Source of the DNA: Bacteroidales bacterium
Lineage (GTDB): Bacteria > Bacteroidota > Bacteroidia > Bacteroidales > F082
Assembly: GCA_028277395.1 (NCBI GenBank)
Contig: JANQGJ010000059.1
Location: forward strand, 1 to 64,000
Reading direction: 5' to 3'
Length of the DNA stretch: 64,000 nucleotides
A model generated the notes under the pieces. It did no database searches, was not told the DNA's origin, and worked only from the letters and a program-made list of their open reading frames with translations. Below, piece after piece: positions 39,601 to 49,495 of this stretch. Each line of letters starts with the position of its first letter. Position 1 is the first letter of the stretch. The translations under genes and the position numbers were made by a program.

Positions 39601-41531
39601 AAAATGAATTAATACAGAGTGAAGCACGCCTAAAGGAAGCGCAAAGTTTAGCAATGCTTGGTAATTTCGAACATGACTTTGAAGAAGATACTAAATGGTG
39701 GTCAGATGAAACATATCATATCCTGGGGTTTGATTCTTCAACTAAACCACCAAAATATGATGTATTTATAAAGCAACTTGATAAAAATGGTGCAAAACGC
39801 TTGAATTCTCTTGTTGAAAGAGCAGCCAGCAAAGGTGAAAACTACAATACAACGTACAGGTATTTTATGCCAAAAACAAAAGAACTAAAGTACATATTTG
39901 TAACTGCAGAGGTAACTTTTGATAATGACAACAAACCTAAAGGTTTAAAAGGCACTGTCCAGGATATAACCAAGAAAATGTTACTGGAGGTAGAAAGAGA
40001 CAGATTAAGGTTTATTATGGAAGAGATGGAAAAGCTTGCTAATATTGGCGGATGGGATCTTGATATTGAAACCATGTCTTCCTATTATTCCGACCAGACA
40101 AAACGTATTTATGGAATTCCGGTTAATTCTGATCCTCCTCCGGGAATAGAAGGTATGAAGTTTTATCCTAAAGAAGCCCAACCAGTAATTAAAGAAGCTG
40201 TAGATAATGCTATATCAAAAGGTAAATCATATGATATTGAGGTTCCCTTTATAAATGCACAAAAAAAACCTTTATGGGTTAGAACCATGGGTAAGGCAGT
40301 AAGAAAAAACAATAAAACTGTTAGACTATACGGAACTTTTCAGGATATAACAAAACAGAAAGAAACTGAACAGGAGTTGCTCAATGCAAAACGAAAAGCT
40401 GAAGTTGCCAATATCTATAAAAACCAGTTTTTAGCAAATATGAGTCATGAGATTCGTACACCGATTAACGGGATTGTAGGTTTTGCTGATCTATTGAAAA
40501 AAGGAGGAATATCTGATGAAACGAGAGAGAATTATTCTGAAATAATTAAAAACAGTTCAAATCAGTTACTTCTTTTAATCAATGATATTATTGATATTTC
40601 CAGGATCGAAGCCGGGGAATTGAAGCTGACACTAAAACCTTATAAAATAAGCAAAATGATCAGTGACATTGAAGCTACCTTCAATGAAATTAAACGACAA
40701 AAACAAAAAGATCAGATTCAAATTGTATCTATTGTACCTGAAAAATATTCGGAACTCACCATTAAGACGGATCCGTTTAGAATGCAACAGGTGCTCTCCA
40801 ATTTAATCAATAATGCATTAAAATTTTCTGAAAAAGGTAAGATAGAGTTTGGATTTGATGTGATTGATGATGTCATCAGGTTCTATGTCAGCGACGAAGG
40901 AATAGGAATTCCAAAGGATAAAATAAAAGTGATCTTTAACAGGTTTGAACAATTGGGCAATGGCGATCCGGGAAGAAATGAGGGTACAGGTCTGGGACTT
41001 GCCATTTCAAAAGGAATTATTAATCTTTTAAATGGTAAATTATTCATCGAATCGATTGAGAATAAAGGTACTACTTTTATTGTTGAATTGCCATTCATTA
41101 AAGCAGACGAACCTGTTAATAATACAGAGTATAGTATAACTGAAATTGAAAATAACATATTAAGTGATCTGACAATTCTAATTGCCGAAGACGAACCGGT
41201 AAATACCGAATATTTCAAAGTAATTATGGAGCCGTATCCATGTACAACAATATATGTAACGAATGGAGATGAAGCGATAAAAACATATTTCTCGAATCAG
41301 AATATTGATGTTATACTAATGGACATCAAGATGCCCGTAATGAATGGTATAGAGGCAGCAGTAAAAATACTAAAGAGAGACCCTAAAGCAAAGATAATCG
41401 CACAAACTGCATATGCTATGGATACTGATAACGATAGATTTTTAAGGATGGGATTTGTTGATCATTTGACTAAACCAATAAACAAAGAAGAATTGTTGCA
41501 AAAGATTGCTATACACAGAAAACGGAAATAA
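36669..41531 (+). CDS. CheB-CheR-PAS hybrid histidine kinase with receiver domain
   Basis: 1620 residues, all cytosolic. Order: CheB methylesterase (about 20-205; Ser29 in GASAGG, His56, Asp148 in GSDGS). CheR methyltransferase (about 220-490; SAM loop GCSTGEE at 324-330, [10 protein letters not shown]). A coiled coil with the repeated ELxxxNEEL pattern (about 655-735). Four PAS/PAC modules (about 740-1240). Histidine kinase (H1260 in MSHEIRTP; N-box [21 protein letters not shown]). A receiver with Asp1552 in LMDIKMP. An ATG 45 bases downstream gives an equally good CheB start. It probably integrates many signals by phosphorelay and adaptation-like methylation; no dedicated partner is nearby. 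Confidence 0.93.
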   Translation: MSEYIKYSQAAKKTIMKNKDFYVVGIGASAGGLDAIQQLLNNIPDDTGIAFVVIQHLSPDFISLMPELLAKYTKMKIYTADDKQEIKPNCIYLNQRNKNLYIKGNRLYLLEKEPKSNLNLPIDIFFHTLGEEYEEKSIGIILSGTGSDGSRGIKTIKEAGGTILAQDPGTAQFDGMPNTAIGTNLCDFILSPEEMAEVISKIPGQRILLNTKTDSAQSDDIIFYKILVEVQKSSGIDFRQYKRNTLVRRLEKRMGINNIEQLCDYHVFLNSNPKEKDILKQDFLIGVTRFFRDLEAFESLKTKIIPELFKSKETKEPIRVWVPGCSTGEEVFSVAILIDDFIRTNKLTREYKIFATDVDSNALTIAGQGVFNANISNEIDKYYLENYFIKSGDRLLISKRIRDKIVFSHHNILKDPPFIRIDLITCRNLLIYLDSKVQRKVLLNFQFALNKFGHLFLGHSESLGDSSKFFKVIDSKWKIFQSISDTKQIPSQANPEDKISTISYKTPQRAIQYPQYKFKENPESIFHRYLSKKFSPSSIFIDKEFNILFIKGDAGKKLIHDEGIFQNNLLKMVSTEIGAVIRNGIRRLESENTDIQVNNVTFQQNDKTYNFDLSFHKPNKDGELASVYLVHFSEDRILDDNVKIIENVPIDEISKQRLEDVETELKTTQTELQNVIEELETSNEELQSSNEELMASNEELQSTNEELQSVNEELFTVNAELQEKNKQLESVNNDIINLLDSTEIGTLFLDLNLNIRKYTPALHRIFNLHDSDIGRPISSFASNFSNDVRGFIIDNSKKVLDKLSTAEQEITDKNGNHSLMRIIPFVTTDKKIDGVVITFIDITKIKKAEKLVSLSEQKYRKLFDNQLSGIAVQKVLYDKDGKAEDMLYLDGNEKLEQHLQLSKEKFIGKKISDIIPGFTKNYRNLFQTYVKVAESGKPKEFELDFDYFNATYSVKAFSFEKGIVVIISDDITKQKIIENELIQSEARLKEAQSLAMLGNFEHDFEEDTKWWSDETYHILGFDSSTKPPKYDVFIKQLDKNGAKRLNSLVERAASKGENYNTTYRYFMPKTKELKYIFVTAEVTFDNDNKPKGLKGTVQDITKKMLLEVERDRLRFIMEEMEKLANIGGWDLDIETMSSYYSDQTKRIYGIPVNSDPPPGIEGMKFYPKEAQPVIKEAVDNAISKGKSYDIEVPFINAQKKPLWVRTMGKAVRKNNKTVRLYGTFQDITKQKETEQELLNAKRKAEVANIYKNQFLANMSHEIRTPINGIVGFADLLKKGGISDETRENYSEIIKNSSNQLLLLINDIIDISRIEAGELKLTLKPYKISKMISDIEATFNEIKRQKQKDQIQIVSIVPEKYSELTIKTDPFRMQQVLSNLINNALKFSEKGKIEFGFDVIDDVIRFYVSDEGIGIPKDKIKVIFNRFEQLGNGDPGRNEGTGLGLAISKGIINLLNGKLFIESIENKGTTFIVELPFIKADEPVNNTEYSITEIENNILSDLTILIAEDEPVNTEYFKVIMEPYPCTTIYVTNGDEAIKTYFSNQNIDVILMDIKMPVMNGIEAAVKILKRDPKAKIIAQTAYAMDTDNDRFLRMGFVDHLTKPINKEELLQKIAIHRKRK

Positions 41532-41733
41532 CGAAAGAAAACAATTGTGAATAGTGAATTACCGTACAATGGAACCAGTTATTTAGATAAACCTAAAAAC
41601 AGATATAAAAATTGAAATAACTGTCTGGGTTTGACAATGAACAAACTTCCGTCTAAGGTGAAACGTTTGTAAAATAGTTACGTAGACTTTAACAACTTTA
41701 ATATTCCTCACTAAAAAATGTATAAAAGACGAA

Positions 41734-42435
41734 ATGGAGGATAACGAAAAATCAAGATTATCAAGGTTAACTGCCATAATTACCCAGTTACAATCCAAAC
41801 TAATTGTTACAGCCAGACAATTGGCCAAAAAGCACAATGTTAGTGTGAGGACCATTTACAGGGATATTCGTGCGCTCGAAGAATCTGGGATACCAATTGT
41901 TACAGAGGAAGGTAAAGGTTATACTATCATGGAAGGTTACTACCTGCCACCGGTTTTGTTTACAGAAGATGAAGCCAATGCCCTTGTTACTGTTGAACAG
42001 CTACTTATTAAGACTAAAGATCAATCGTTAAGTGAAAATGTTTCAAGTGCAATAGAAAAAATAAAATCTATTTTAAGGTATTATCAAAAAGAAAGTGCCG
42101 ATTTGCTGGCAGACAGGATATACTTTGGTGATAATCGTAATGAGGAAAAATCAAGCAACAACCTAATGCAGATTCAATCAGCTATTATTCATTTTAGAGT
42201 ACTAAAAATCAGTTACTTTTCTTCCGAAAAAAAGCATACCACAAGATATATAGAACCATTTGCTATTTACAGTATCAACGGGAACTTTCTTCTCATTGCC
42301 TTTTGCAGGTTGAGAAATGATTTCAGAGCGTTTAGAATAGATTACATTGAAACGATGGTTCAACAAAACGAAACATTTACACCACACAATATGACCATAC
42401 AAAAATACTTTGAAGATTATGTGCAAAAAAAATAA
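41734..42435 (+). CDS. YafY-type WYL-domain transcriptional regulator
   Basis: 233 residues: an N-terminal winged helix (RLTAIITQLQSKLIVTARQLAKKHNVSVRTIYRDIRALEESGIPI), the GKGYTIMEGYYLPPVLFTEDEA linker, and a WYL ligand-sensing domain (ISYFSSEKKHTTRYIEPFAIYSINGNFLLIAFC, RAFRIDYIETM). It is cytoplasmic and binds DNA as a dimer or higher oligomer. A palindrome directly downstream (42442-42459) in front of a DUF4345 relic is a natural target; such regulators often control DUF4345-like membrane genes. Confidence 0.9.
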   Translation: MEDNEKSRLSRLTAIITQLQSKLIVTARQLAKKHNVSVRTIYRDIRALEESGIPIVTEEGKGYTIMEGYYLPPVLFTEDEANALVTVEQLLIKTKDQSLSENVSSAIEKIKSILRYYQKESADLLADRIYFGDNRNEEKSSNNLMQIQSAIIHFRVLKISYFSSEKKHTTRYIEPFAIYSINGNFLLIAFCRLRNDFRAFRIDYIETMVQQNETFTPHNMTIQKYFEDYVQKK

Positions 42436-42441
42436 ACACCC

Positions 42442-42478
42442 ATGACACAGGGCTGTCATAACACCCCCATACTTTCGC
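42442..42478 (+). promoter_or_regulatory. ATGACA-N6-TGTCAT palindrome and -7-like element
   Basis: ATGACA CAGGGC TGTCAT (42442-42459) is a perfect 6+6+6 palindrome, 46 bases before the DUF4345 relic's ATG. It is followed by TACTTTCG (42471-42478), one mismatch from TAnnTTTG. It is the likely operator/promoter for the WYL regulator's target. Confidence 0.5.
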
Positions 42479-42505
42479 GACATCATTAACTAAAGTAAAT
42501 TAAAA

Positions 42506-43054
42506 ATGGATATTATTGGGATCATTATTCTGTCATTATCAGGTTTATTGTTACTATATGTGGGAACAATGAGGTTAAGCAATCCGGTAAAAGCCTATCT
42601 GAAAAGTTCCTGAATCAGGCTTGATAATGACATCGACTTATTAAATGAGGTTAAGGGTGTAGGTTCTGTGATGCTATTTAGTGGAGTTATAATTTTGTTA
42701 GGAACAATAATTCCCGCATTAACCTTCACTTCCTTTGTTATTGCTACCATGATTTTTATTGGATTTGCAATTGGCAGATCTTTAAGTATTATTAATGATG
42801 GAAAACCAAACAAACATTTGAAGTTAGAAGCTTTCAATAAACAGTGTAACCGTGCAATAATTCAACACATTGAAACTCCTTGTTTGTTATACCAACAGTC
42901 ATTAGCTTCAGTTTTTATGAACCTTGTGTTCTTTGGAAAAACTGACTACAAAACAAATAAAACAAGAAACGGACTTAACTATATACACATTAATATAAAA
43001 AAAATTAAACTTTTGACGTTGTCAACGTTATTAATAATAGCTACTTACGGGTAA
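42506..43054 (+). pseudogene. DUF4345 family membrane protein, broken by TGA and 3' decay
   Basis: ATG at 42506 begins MDIIGIIILSLSGLLLLYVG. A TGA at 42611-42613 (codon 36) interrupts; the same frame continues IRLDNDIDLLNEVKGVGSVMLFSGVIILLGTIIPALT...GFAIGRSLSIINDGKPNK, typical DUF4345. After about 42815 the frame no longer resembles the family, indicating a further frameshift. It has lost function, while the regulator next to it and its operator-like site remain intact. Confidence 0.75.
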
Positions 43055-43711
43055 TAAGCACAGGAGAAACGTATTTATGCTCCATTAGACTAATCTGTTC
43101 CAACGGAAATTAAAGTTAACTCAAAAATTGGAAAGGAAATCAATATAATTAGTAATTCTGCTTTTAAGTATTGCTCCGGAAGTTATAATTCATGCCATAA
43201 TTCCGTTTTATCCAGAGAATACCCAACAAAGATTAACCGAATTTGGATTAAGAATGATATTTATTATTGGTTATGAATTCAACAATTTGCAATCTAAATC
43301 CCATAAAAGTAAAGTAATTAATATACTTTTGTAAATATGATCAGCTATACGACCAGGTCATATTTTATGGAAATTGGTTAAAGAATTTTTCCAAATTTTA
43401 ATGATAGGTAATTAGATGTTTGTAAACATAAGTAATCAATAAATTACAGTGACAGATCTGTTGTAAAAGTACCAATGTCATATTGATAAATTAAAAATTC
43501 TAATCTGATTACCGTAATCTCGAATTCATTAGCTAAATCACCGTATAACCTGCAACATATTAAAATACCGGGAAATTACAAACACCAAGGTTGTAGTAGT
43601 TCCTTCTACTTTCCTGACGATTTTGAAAAAAAAGTCAGGATTAAAAATTTTTCATCACATTTTCAACACAAGACTAAAATACAGACTATTAAATAAAATA
43701 TAAAATTTCAA
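43055..43711. other. Gene-poor stretch, possible debris
   Basis: A 61-codon open stretch without a start (43149-43334) reads LLLSIAPEVIIHAIIPFYPE, perhaps a membrane-protein scrap. Otherwise I see no gene or hairpin. Confidence 0.3.
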
Positions 43712-43784
43712 ATCTACCCTTTTAGGTAGATTTTATACTACATTTTAGTGGTATTGTTTTTTTAAACTAAACTATGTACATTTA
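43712..43784 (+). promoter_or_regulatory. Promoter A with tandem operators (regulon-like family of three)
   Basis: It contains ATCTACC/GGTAGAT (43712-43731). After 7 bases the second box ACTACATTTTAGTGGTATTG follows (43737-43756), then 20 bases, then TACATTTA (43777-43784). Promoter B at 44581 has the same order and spacing: GGTAG-N7-ACTAC...GGTATTG-N20-TACATTTA. TTG and TACATTTA act as the -33 and -7 elements. Transcription would begin near 43790. Confidence 0.6.
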
Positions 43785-43789
43785 TCAGA

Positions 43790-43895
43790 AGGATATTAAT
43801 TCCTGCTATAGTTACACAAATAAACCAAGTTGTTACAGGACCTGAAAAAGATAAGGCCCACACAGCGTAGTCCAGTGGCTACGCTGTTTATTTTC
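43790..43895 (+). ncRNA. Candidate small RNA, about 105 nt
   Basis: Promoter A and a strong terminator (43862-43895) frame a short unit with no protein-coding potential. Its start is set by the -7 element at 43777-43784. Its predicted 3' end is a 9-bp stem plus T-rich tail. I cannot assign a known RNA family. It could also be a short leader peptide unit, but no credible frame with a start is present. Confidence 0.45.
43862..43895 (+). terminator. Terminator of the candidate small RNA
   Basis: ACAGCGTAG (43862-43870) and CTACGCTGT (43879-43887) pair perfectly around 8 bases, followed by TTATTTT. Confidence 0.75.
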
Positions 43896-43908
43896 ACTAA
43901 CTATATTT

Positions 43909-43957
43909 AACCTGAAATTGTAGAATCATACCTACTATTTCAGGTTCTGTATTTTTA
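43909..43957. terminator. Second hairpin, 10-bp perfect stem
   Basis: AACCTGAAAT (43909-43918) pairs with ATTTCAGGTT (43937-43946), followed by CTGTATTTTT. It may be a back-up or minus-strand terminator directly after the candidate small RNA. Confidence 0.6.
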
Positions 43958-44151
43958 AAAATTCTACACCAAACCTGAACAAACTAATCTTCCAACAAAT
44001 CTGACAAGCATTCTGCCGAAATACAATTAAATTGATACAAATAAATGAAAAATTCAATGGCCGGGAACATTAATCATGTATATACATGTTTTTACATCAA
44101 CTAAAAAACTATTGATACATTGAATGAAAACTAATGCAATATAGCTTTTAA

Positions 44152-44388
44152 GATTATGAATATTAATTCACAAAAAAAGCACTTATCGTTATTGATTCCT
44201 GGTCAGGCAACAATGAGAGAGTTGAATTAATTATTGATTGGGGAAAATCAGGACTTGATAAAAACAGGGTTACAATTCACAGTCCCGAAATTAAAGATCT
44301 CCAGGGTTATAGTACATACGAAATCGACAAACCGGTAGAAGTTCCAAAAAATGACGGATTATTCCTGATACTTGAAGAAAAAGAATAG
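44152..44388 (+). pseudogene. C-terminal relic of a glycoside-hydrolase-type protein
   Basis: The frame is open without a start codon. Key pattern: KALIVIDSW, VELIIDWGKSGLDK, IHSPEIKDLQ and a PKNDGLFLILEE end. This is the C-terminal beta-domain found on several secreted carbohydrate-active enzymes (ALvviasW...v.L.iD...lGld...a.aPei..fQ...f..g..i.v.p.kG.lLil). The catalytic part is gone. Confidence 0.55.
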
Positions 44389-44580
44389 TTGTTATAATTA
44401 ATTAGTTTAGAAGATGATTGGTTTTAATAAATCGATATCTGACCATAACACCCCTGTCTGTAATGTTATGATCATGAATTAAACATACAAGTGAAAACAA
44501 AACCGAATTCTCACTTAATTACACATATTACACATTCTGTGATACTTAACATTTATTACTGCAAAAAAACTCAAGTTTAA

Positions 44581-44640
44581 GGTAGTTTTTTTACTACCCT
44601 TTCAGGGTATTGACAAACAAAATATTATGCGGTACATTTA
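44581..44640 (+). promoter_or_regulatory. Promoter B, upstream of the type A T9SS protein
   Basis: GGTAG (44581-44585), N7, box ACTACCCTTTCAGGGTATTG (44593-44612), N20, TACATTTA (44633-44640). The box contains the near-perfect palindrome TACCCTTTCAGGGTA. Start is predicted near 44646, leaving a leader of about 237 bases before the ATG at 44883. Confidence 0.65.
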
Positions 44641-44882
44641 CAGTGAATTTATTAATCCTGCTTTTGTAAATGAAAAAACGACAAGCTAATTAATCTCTGT
44701 TTACTAACTCAACTAATAAACTATACTCATACATAGCAGCATTATATTTCAGGTAAAAGACAAAGATAAACAGGCTTATTTTGAATTTCAGTTCATTTTT
44801 CAGCCGTTTTGAAAATGTTGACTTTAAGGAAAACAAACTGATATACTTACAATCCTTAATTTTTAACTAAACACAAAACATT

Positions 44883-47800
44883 ATGAAAAGAAAAATTGTT
44901 AAATTTCTGAATTTCAGAACAGTTGCGATTCTGTTATTTTACCTGCTCCTAATCAAGGCAGGCTTTTCACAACAGGAAAGATGGATTATGCCGGTGCAGG
45001 TACATCCAACAATAACCTTAAATGAAGTTCCTGTTATTGAATTTATTTCGGGTAGCCCGGTATTTACTACCGAAACCCTGAATAATTTTGCATCCTGGCA
45101 AACAGTAGCTTACGGACAATATTGCAACAACTGTACAGAAGAACCCGGTGAGTTAAGCTCGTTTTATATCACAGGAGCCAAACTTCTGAAGTTCCCAAGC
45201 GGTACCGCCACTATATTGGATGATTTCCATCCCTTAATGGCAAGCTGGGAAGCTGTGTGTGGTAATTATGTTCAGGAAGCCATTGAAGTATCTCCTTCCA
45301 CATATCTTTCACAGGAATCTCTTGCAGAAGTAGCAGTTGGTGAAGGTATTGAACCTGCAACATTCTGGATTGTTGCACAAAAGTCACATTCATCACTAAT
45401 TGGAGGTTCTACCGGTGGTGGAGGTGAAAACGCACACCAGGGTGAGGATTATTATGTCTACCTGATGGATTTCAACAATTCCTCATTTAGTCAGACACCA
45501 TTAACAGCTGAAGCGGCAATTGGAATGCCGGCAGGATCAGGCAGATCTTATAATGAAGGTGTCGCACTAGGTCCTGTGTTTACTTATACCGGGAGTATTT
45601 CAGGATTATACGGACACTACTGCAGATCGATTTATATTGCATCGTATGATGAGAATGTAACCGGTGCAAATGGTGGCTATTTATATCATTTCATTCTTGA
45701 TATTAATGATGAAACCTTATATTACAGCGACAGGATATTAAGTGCTCCAAACTCCCAAAACAAATTAATGGAACTTGAACTTAGTTTTCCTCATACTGTA
45801 ACAAGCCCTCACCCACGATGGCTTGGCGCTATAGGATGGTCAGGGACCAAAATAGTAGGATTAAATGAAAATGGTGAGTTTAATACCACAGATGGTGTTA
45901 TGTCAATCAACTCTGCTGCTAAATATGGGTGCGAGTTTGAAAGAATGAATAACTATTTCTACTATACAGTAGCTACCGGCATTAAGAGATATACCCTGTC
46001 AAACTATCCTGTGGTTACAGGTATTGAAGATATAACAACATCAACAATTTCCAATGCAGTAATGGAAACAGCTGTAAATAATAAGATTTATCTGCTTGTA
46101 CACACATCCACTACTACTGACTTTGTTGAGCTTAGCGATGTTAGTACCAGTACGCCATCTATAACTTCAAGTACTACTTACAACTTAAGCACTTTCTATA
46201 GTCCTCCGCCTGCTGCTACCGAGGCTAATATGGGTAGTGCCTTTCCTGATTGGGTAGATGGTGAAAGGCCTGGTGAAATAACAATGCCAAGTATTGAGAT
46301 TTGTCTGGATGTATACGATTGTTCATATGCAGATCCGGTTACAGTTGAGATATCACATAACAATGTTTTATTACACACATTAACAATAACACCTGGAGGT
46401 TGTGAAGAAGTACCCGTTTGCCCTGACCTTACATATGAAATCAATGTTAACAACGGAGAATTCATAGATTATGAATACGTAATACAGGATCTCTCGAAAA
46501 CCTATACTGTTGGCAACGTGAATGGAGTTGGTACCGGAGGACAGGTAATAACTGATATTGATATTACTGAAGACGAAGTCTGGACCGGATTGATCTTTGT
46601 AAATGATGACATAGTTGTAAGAAATGGAGCTGTGCTCGATATCTCGAATACCGATGTTGTTTTTGCCGAATGTACTGGGATAACCCTGGAAGATTCGGCA
46701 ATTCTGCGGGCTAATAATTCAGTCTTCAGACCCTGCGATATAAACAGTGTTTGGGATGGGATTGAATTTAATACCGGGGCTTATGGTATTATTAATGAGA
46801 ATACATTTAAAAACGCCTTGATAGGCCTGTATTTCAGAAGCTCATCAGAGAATATCACAGAAGCAAGAATAACAAACAACCTGTTTACAAACAACAAAGC
46901 CGGCATAGCAATTGGTGGAGGCCCATTTAATGAAGCAATAACAGGGAATACTTTTACAATAGAGGAATCAAACCTTAATTACTTCCATGCATGTGACCCT
47001 GGAATTAGTTTTGTAAACTACGATAATGCAACTCACTGGGGTATAATAGCAGTTGAAAAAGCATCAGTTAAAGGTTCCATTGCTCAAAATGATTTCATCA
47101 ATAACAGGGAAAGCGGTAATTACAAAGACTACATTGGAGTTTTCTGCTCAGGTATTGATGGTGTAACAATTAACGACAATAACTTCACTGATATGCTTAG
47201 CAGTATTATGGTTGAGCTTAGGTCAACTTATATCAATATTGAAAATAACAATATTCTTGTTTCCAATAACTATTTACCTGAGAACAACCAAATAAAGGTA
47301 ACAACGTCGAAATACGTTAAGATACTTAACAATACTTTGATCAATACATGGGACAGGTATGAACAGGAAGAACCCGGCCCTGTAACATTCTACAACAACA
47401 ATGCAATATATGTTGAAGGAGAAGAAAGAACCTACTCAACTGTAGAGGTCAGAAATAATGATATCAAAGGATTCGAAAGCGGTATTTTTGCCAGGTATCT
47501 CGTAAGTTCAAACATTTCAGGTAATAAGATCAGTGATTCATATTTCTATGGAATTTACCTGCAGGATCTGAGCGAAGTATCAATACTCTGTAATGAAATC
47601 GATCTGAACTGGGATTATACAAACCTTTGTATTGGGATAGGATACTTTGAGCATTTCGAAAACAGGTCTTGTGAAATAAGAGGAAACTGTATTTTTAATA
47701 CCACCTATGCAATTTATTTATACGGTGAACTATTCCAGATACCTACGGTTAAAAACAATTACCTGTACAACTACGAATTATATGGATTATATAATAACGG

Positions 47801-48752
47801 TTTCGTTGGAAATATTGGTTCAGCATTAACTGGCCAGGCGGCTGGTAAAAATACATTCACCGACAACTCTTTCGGTGTTGCAACGGATATTTATTCAAGT
47901 AATGCTATGACAGTTTATGGCTGCTGGGGTGTTTCAACAACAGCTGGCAGTATAACTATTGTTGGAAATAATGCCTACAATTCAACTGCATCATGTGGTC
48001 ATCAGATTGAAACACAAACACCTGTTATAACTAATGAGGAAGAGTGTGTGAGAGAATACGATACTGGACTGAAAGATCTTACTGGTAATGAAACAGCAGA
48101 TGAATTAATAAACCTTTTAATAGCCGGTAAAAGTGTTGATAAACTTGATGATGTTTATAATTTAATCCAGGCAGAGGGATATAGCCCGAACATAGTAAAT
48201 TGGGCAGATTACAAATATCATGCACTTAAAGAGGATTTTGTTTCAGCCTATCAGATTCTTACAGAAATCTCACCGGCAGGATCGGAGGAAAAGGATATGT
48301 GGTTAATTGAAAATGTTTTATTAACAGTATCAATGGGTCAGACTGTAAACGAGTCTGATATTACAAGACTTCAGGAAATATCGGCAGATACCGGAAATAC
48401 TTACTCTGATATAGCAAATGATCTTATCCGGAGCTTATTGGGTAAACCAGACTATAACTTCAAAGGCAAAATCATACCTGAAAATGATGAACCGGAAAGA
48501 GTTATATATGAAGAAGGAATGGTTAAAACATTCCCTAATCCGAGCAATGGTGTAATATCAGTTCAGGTTCAGACAATGATCGGTGAGAACTCAACAGTTG
48601 AGATTTATAATTCGATTGGAAAAAAAGTTCATTCAGCTATCATTACAAAACAATCTTTCAGCATTGATTTATCACACTGTAAACCAGGCATTTATTTACT
48701 AAAAGCAGGTATAGCAGGTGAAACGGAGATTCAGAAACTCATAATCCGTTAA
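44883..48752 (+). CDS. T9SS type A giant secreted protein with right-handed beta-helix
   Basis: 1289 residues. A signal peptide ends near GFSQ. Residues 30-470 form a unique domain without known family, rich in Gly, Ser and Thr. Residues 545-985 carry beta-helix repeats (NNVFRPC-like turns; NTFKNALIGLYFRSS, ITNNLFTNNKAGIAIGG, ISGNKISDSYFYGIYLQ) of the type seen in pectin- and alginate-active or adhesin-like proteins. A helical linker follows. The last 75 residues are the type A sorting domain: TFPNPSNGVISV, VEIYNSIGKKV, GIYLLKAG and a final IQKLIIR. Export by the type IX system is expected. Confidence 0.9.
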   Translation: MKRKIVKFLNFRTVAILLFYLLLIKAGFSQQERWIMPVQVHPTITLNEVPVIEFISGSPVFTTETLNNFASWQTVAYGQYCNNCTEEPGELSSFYITGAKLLKFPSGTATILDDFHPLMASWEAVCGNYVQEAIEVSPSTYLSQESLAEVAVGEGIEPATFWIVAQKSHSSLIGGSTGGGGENAHQGEDYYVYLMDFNNSSFSQTPLTAEAAIGMPAGSGRSYNEGVALGPVFTYTGSISGLYGHYCRSIYIASYDENVTGANGGYLYHFILDINDETLYYSDRILSAPNSQNKLMELELSFPHTVTSPHPRWLGAIGWSGTKIVGLNENGEFNTTDGVMSINSAAKYGCEFERMNNYFYYTVATGIKRYTLSNYPVVTGIEDITTSTISNAVMETAVNNKIYLLVHTSTTTDFVELSDVSTSTPSITSSTTYNLSTFYSPPPAATEANMGSAFPDWVDGERPGEITMPSIEICLDVYDCSYADPVTVEISHNNVLLHTLTITPGGCEEVPVCPDLTYEINVNNGEFIDYEYVIQDLSKTYTVGNVNGVGTGGQVITDIDITEDEVWTGLIFVNDDIVVRNGAVLDISNTDVVFAECTGITLEDSAILRANNSVFRPCDINSVWDGIEFNTGAYGIINENTFKNALIGLYFRSSSENITEARITNNLFTNNKAGIAIGGGPFNEAITGNTFTIEESNLNYFHACDPGISFVNYDNATHWGIIAVEKASVKGSIAQNDFINNRESGNYKDYIGVFCSGIDGVTINDNNFTDMLSSIMVELRSTYINIENNNILVSNNYLPENNQIKVTTSKYVKILNNTLINTWDRYEQEEPGPVTFYNNNAIYVEGEERTYSTVEVRNNDIKGFESGIFARYLVSSNISGNKISDSYFYGIYLQDLSEVSILCNEIDLNWDYTNLCIGIGYFEHFENRSCEIRGNCIFNTTYAIYLYGELFQIPTVKNNYLYNYELYGLYNNGFVGNIGSALTGQAAGKNTFTDNSFGVATDIYSSNAMTVYGCWGVSTTAGSITIVGNNAYNSTASCGHQIETQTPVITNEEECVREYDTGLKDLTGNETADELINLLIAGKSVDKLDDVYNLIQAEGYSPNIVNWADYKYHALKEDFVSAYQILTEISPAGSEEKDMWLIENVLLTVSMGQTVNESDITRLQEISADTGNTYSDIANDLIRSLLGKPDYNFKGKIIPENDEPERVIYEEGMVKTFPNPSNGVISVQVQTMIGENSTVEIYNSIGKKVHSAIITKQSFSIDLSHCKPGIYLLKAGIAGETEIQKLIIR

Positions 48753-48770
48753 TACGATTTAAAGTTAAAA

Positions 48771-48807
48771 CAGAGACTGTCAGGTCAAAGATGGTCTCTG
48801 TTTTTTT
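48771..48807 (+). terminator. Rho-independent terminator
   Basis: CAGAGAC (48771-48777) pairs with GTCTCTG (48794-48800), followed by seven T. It ends the beta-helix protein transcript. Confidence 0.85.
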
Positions 48808-48921
48808 ATGTGACATAATATTGCTAATTTTGCCCCTCAAAACCAAATCTAAATTAGTTTGGGTAATAAATCCTGATTGCTTTAGCTAAATTTGCAACTG
48901 AAATTATGTACTATCTATTTT

Positions 48922-49431
48922 ATGAAATCTGTTCTGGAGAACATACTTACAACCCATTATAAAGAAGGAATGATAGAATTCCTGGCAAGTCACCCTGAAC
49001 ACTTTACAGAAGCCATTGAACTGGCAGTTTCTGACAAACAACCGTATTCATGGCGGGCTGCCTGGCTACTTTGGAGTTGTATGAAGGAAAATGATGAAAG
49101 GATAATTCCTTATATTGATCAAATTATCAATTCAATTTTATCCAAAGAAGACGGACACAGAAGGGAACTTATCAAAATACTTACAGTAATGGAACTAAAT
49201 GAAGAACAGGAAGGTTTATTATTCAATATTTGTATGGATTTGTGGGAAAAGATCAACAGCCGTCCTTCAGTTAGATATATGGCCTTTAAGTTTATAATTA
49301 ATACTGCAAAAAAACACCCCGATCTGGGCAATGAAATTAGCTTCATAACCCAGGACCACTATATGGAGCCCCTTTCACCCGGGATCAAAAGATCAGTTTC
49401 CTTAATGGCAAAGCAGGTTTTGAAAAACTAA
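48922..49431 (+). CDS. HEAT-repeat-like helical protein
   Basis: 169 residues from the ATG at 48922 (a start codon 30 bases earlier would only add a short tail). It is all-helical, with a repeat rhythm such as SWRAAWLLWSCMKENDERIIPYIDQIINSI, RRELIKILTVMEL and VRYMAFKFIINTAKKHPDL, typical of HEAT/ARM scaffold proteins. Similar small HEAT proteins occur next to ribosome-related genes in the phylum. The rsgA homologue follows 64 bp later, so a shared transcript is plausible; the role is unknown. Confidence 0.7.
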   Translation: MKSVLENILTTHYKEGMIEFLASHPEHFTEAIELAVSDKQPYSWRAAWLLWSCMKENDERIIPYIDQIINSILSKEDGHRRELIKILTVMELNEEQEGLLFNICMDLWEKINSRPSVRYMAFKFIINTAKKHPDLGNEISFITQDHYMEPLSPGIKRSVSLMAKQVLKN

Positions 49432-49495
49432 TTTCACTTATGAAGTTCAAGATTCCAATGATCTTACCATACCTAAACAAAGTAAAAAACATAAT

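Noticed and set aside
43149..43334. 61-codon stretch reading LLLSIAPEVIIHAIIPFYPE
   Set aside because: No start codon and no recognisable family; noted only as possible debris.
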